A stretch of DNA of 6,247 nucleotides from Chloroflexota bacterium. GTDB lineage: Bacteria > Chloroflexota > Dormibacteria > Aeolococcales > Aeolococcaceae. The stretch is from the NCBI GenBank assembly GCA_005889515.1, contig VBHE01000201.1:1-6247 (forward strand), given 5' to 3'. Shown here piece after piece: positions 4,502 to 6,247 of the stretch (within the stretch, counting starts at the first letter, position 1; each line of letters opens with the position of its first letter). Under the pieces are notes generated by a model. The model was not told the origin of the DNA. It saw only the letters and a list, made by a program, of their open reading frames with translations, and made no database searches. The position numbers and the translations under genes were made by a program.

Positions 4502-6247
4502 ACCTCGAGGCGTCCGGTCGCCTGGGCGAGGCGGACGAGGCGGCGGATGTCCTCGCGGTCGGGGGCGACGGTGACGATCTTCCGGTAGACGGCGAGTGCC
4601 CCGGCGTCGTCGCCGCGCGAGCGCAGCAGCTCGGCGACCCGCTCCAGGTAGCCGGTCGCCAGCGCCACCTCGCGGTCGGCGAGGCAGACGTCGGCGAGCC
4701 GCCAGAGCGGCGCCTCGTACAACGGGTCGGCGCGCCAGCCGGCGAGGTAGCAGTTCGTCGCCGAGCGGTTCTGGCCGAGGGCGAGGCAGCGGTCACCGGA
4801 GTCGAGGGCGAGGTCGGCGGTCTCCCGTCCGGGGATCTCGGCGGCGATCCGCTGGAGCAGCGCCGCGGCCTCGCTGCCGCGCTTGCGCCGCAGCTGCTCC
4901 TCGACGAGCTCGCGACCGGCGGCGACGTCGGGGATCCGCTCGGGGCTGGTCGGCCTGCCCCGGCGCCGTCCCTTGCGCTCGGGCTCGGCGAGGGCGGCGG
5001 CGATCGCCGCCGCCTCCTGGGCGGCCTCCACCGCCTCCTCGCGACGCTTCTGGGCCATCCGCTCGGTGAGCATCTGCTGGCGCGGCGACTGGCGCACGCT
5101 CCAGCCGGTCTGACCGGCCGGATCCATCGCGGACGCGTCGGCGGGCGTGGTCGGGAAGGCGGGAGCGGCCTCCATCGCGGGCGGTGCAGGAGCCGCGGCC
5201 GCCGGGGGCAGGCTCCACCGGGACGCCGCGGACCCGGGCGCGACCGGTACGGGGGCCGTCGCCGGCGGCGGCGCGGGCGGCGCCGGGAGCGGGGCCGGGG
5301 CGACGCTGATCGCCTCGCCGACCCTCGACGGGTCGGTGAGGTGGAAGCCCTCGCGCGGGGCGATCGGGAACGGCGCCGGCGGCGGCTCGGACGCGATCGC
5401 GGCGGCCGAGGGCGGGAGCGCGGCGGCGGTGGACGCCGGCGCGGGGGGCGGCAGGGTCGCGGCCGGGTGCGCGGGCATCGGGGGCGCGACCGGAAGCGGG
5501 GCCGGGGGCGGCGTGGTGGGCCCGCGGCGGAACATCGCCGGCACCCGCATCGCCTCGGGGTCGACGACCCCGGGCGGGGGCAGCGCCTCCATCACCCGCA
5601 GGCGCAGCAGCACCGCGCGCGCGGCGGCCTCCTCGGCATCCTCGATCTCGCCGAGCAGCGCCGCTGCGTGCGCCTCCTCCGCGGCCCGCGCCGCGGCGGC
5701 CTCGGCGGCGACGCGCGCCTCCTCGGCGGCCCGCGCCGCGGCGGCCTCGGCCCACATGCGCTCCTCGGCGTCGGCGCGCGCAGCGGCGGCCTCGGCCTCG
5801 GCCTCGGCCTCGGCGGCGGCCCGGGCCTCCTCGACCGCGGACGCGTACGCCTCGAGCGACGGCGCCTCCCCGGGGGTGAGCGCCGGCAGGTCGACGTCGA
5901 GCCCGTTGGCCATCGCCTCCTCGAGGAGGGCGCGGAGCGCGGTGACCTCCTCGCTGGCGGCGTCGGCGAGGTCGACGAGGCGGCCGGCCTCGGCCTGGCG
6001 CCAGGCGTCGTCGTGGTGCCCGTCCTCGGAGCGCGCGATCGCCCGGACGGTCTCGGCGGTGATGTTGTCGTCAGCGCCCACGACCCGGTCGAGGTCGAGC
6101 TGGTGAGCCGGGACCTCGCCGTCGCGCCTGGCCTGCTCGACCTCCTCCACGCCGATGAGGACCTGGCCCCAGCGCGACGGGCGGGTGGGCTCGAGCGGGG
6201 CCACCGGCGCCGCGGGGACGCCCGCGGGGGCGGCGTCGAGGGCGAGC
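4498..6247 (-). CDS. Large modular protein: Ala/Glu coiled coil, Pro/Ala-rich linker, basic patch and C-terminal TPR-like domain (5' end probably outside window)
   Basis: Not recognised as a named family. The frame is open to the right edge; an internal GTG at 6204 would give 568 aa, but the 14 codons upstream look equally coding, so the start is probably outside. Residue numbers count from that GTG. Residues 1-125 are an acidic, probably helical segment. Residues 126-200 form an Ala/Glu/Arg helix with three tandem 15-residue repeats (137-181), a likely coiled coil. About 209-365 is a Pro/Ala-rich flexible linker with a small island, REGFHLTDPSRVGEAISV. A basic helix (QMLTERMAQKRREEAVEAAQ) leads to KGRRRGRPTSP (411-421), which resembles an AT-hook core. 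From about 428 to the end lie paired amphipathic helices of TPR type, ending GDDAGALAVYRKIVTVAP and a final helix pair. No signal peptide or membrane span is visible, though the true N-terminus is unseen. The architecture suggests a scaffold or adaptor whose TPR end binds partners; substrate and pathway cannot be told. The gene converges on the M16 gene with no gap. Confidence 0.8.
   Translation of the reverse strand, partial: LALDAAPAGVPAAPVAPLEPTRPSRWGQVLIGVEEVEQARRDGEVPAHQLDLDRVVGADDNITAETVRAIARSEDGHHDDAWRQAEAGRLVDLADAASEEVTALRALLEEAMANGLDVDLPALTPGEAPSLEAYASAVEEARAAAEAEAEAEAAAARADAEERMWAEAAAARAAEEARVAAEAAAARAAEEAHAAALLGEIEDAEEAAARAVLLRLRVMEALPPPGVVDPEAMRVPAMFRRGPTTPPPAPLPVAPPMPAHPAATLPPPAPASTAAALPPSAAAIASEPPPAPFPIAPREGFHLTDPSRVGEAISVAPAPLPAPPAPPPATAPVPVAPGSAASRWSLPPAAAAPAPPAMEAAPAFPTTPADASAMDPAGQTGWSVRQSPRQQMLTERMAQKRREEAVEAAQEAAAIAAALAEPERKGRRRGRPTSPERIPDVAAGRELVEEQLRRKRGSEAAALLQRIAAEIPGRETADLALDSGDRCLALGQNRSATNCYLAGWRADPLYEAPLWRLADVCLADREVALATGYLERVAELLRSRGDDAGALAVYRKIVTVAPDREDIRRLVRLAQATGRLEV
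5662..5796 (-). repeat. Three tandem 45-bp repeats coding 15-residue coiled-coil units
   Basis: Three contiguous in-frame units encode AEAAAARADAEERMW, AEAAAARAAEEARVA and AEAAAARAAEEAHAA, residues 137-181 of the modular protein. Units two and three share a 35-nt block at 5671-5705 and 5716-5750 with one mismatch, exactly 45 nt apart. Unit one is more diverged. The low divergence at DNA level points to recent tandem duplication, so copy number may differ between strains. Confidence 0.85.
5788..5811. repeat. Hexanucleotide tandem repeat, four copies of GGCCTC
   Basis: Four perfect copies of GGCCTC on the plus strand encode alternating Glu-Ala on the minus strand, at the N-terminal edge of the 15-residue repeats. 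Gain or loss of a copy would keep the reading frame, so any slippage would change only the length of the helix. Confidence 0.8.

Noticed and set aside
4508..4523. Small inverted repeat AGGCG-TCCGGT-CGCCT just past the M16 stop, as a terminator
   Set aside because: The stem is only five pairs, no T run follows, and it lies inside the coding 3' end of the converging gene. Such short stems are expected by chance at this GC content.
5662..5811. Repeats near the right end as a CRISPR array or intergenic repeat element
   Set aside because: The units are contiguous with no spacers, keep an exact 45-nt codon-multiple period and encode a repeated helix, so they are coding repeats.
5147..6106. A 319-codon plus-strand frame rich in Ala, Ser and Gly
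   Set aside because: It is antisense to the Ala/Glu and Pro/Ala repeats of the modular protein, and its composition follows directly from those codons.

Overview
This is a strongly GC-rich bacterial segment, well over 70% GC by eye, with third codon positions almost all G or C. That base use, together with apparently leaderless starts, suggests a high-GC lineage such as Actinomycetota or the Chloroflexota/Dormibacterota group. The taxon is an inference and no gene here fixes it. There is no RNA gene, mobile element or CRISPR array.

Layout. On the minus strand, reading leftward from about 3.1 kb, lies a two-function DNA repair cluster. An 814-residue superfamily 2 helicase with a C-terminal zinc domain (MrfA/YprA type) is followed 16 nt later by a DEDD-type RNase H-fold exonuclease (MrfB/YprB type). 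The exonuclease runs off the left edge. Its reading frame is interrupted near its start: a 56-codon ORF carries what looks like the N-terminal segment and overlaps a GTG start by four bases. This is either a translationally coupled split gene or a single-base frameshift. In Bacillus subtilis the same pair forms the mitomycin-C repair operon mrfAB, which supports reading this as one operon.

A 104-bp divergent intergenic region separates mrfA from a plus-strand M16 zinc metallopeptidase (430 aa, 3209-4501). It holds a good sigma-70-like promoter for mrfA, placed so close to the ATG that the transcript should be nearly leaderless.

The M16 gene converges on a long minus-strand gene whose stop codon is fused to the M16 stop in a shared CTAG. 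This last gene (4498 to the right edge, 5' end probably outside the window) encodes an unrecognised modular protein. In order it has an acidic N-terminus, an Ala/Glu coiled coil with three exact 15-residue tandem repeats, a roughly 150-residue Pro/Ala linker with spaced Trp motifs, a basic AT-hook-like patch and a C-terminal TPR-like helical domain. It is the least explained part of the window.

Overall this reads as ordinary chromosomal housekeeping and repair DNA. The points most worth checking are the interrupted exonuclease gene and the modular TPR protein. I do not see clear evidence of a new multi-gene system.
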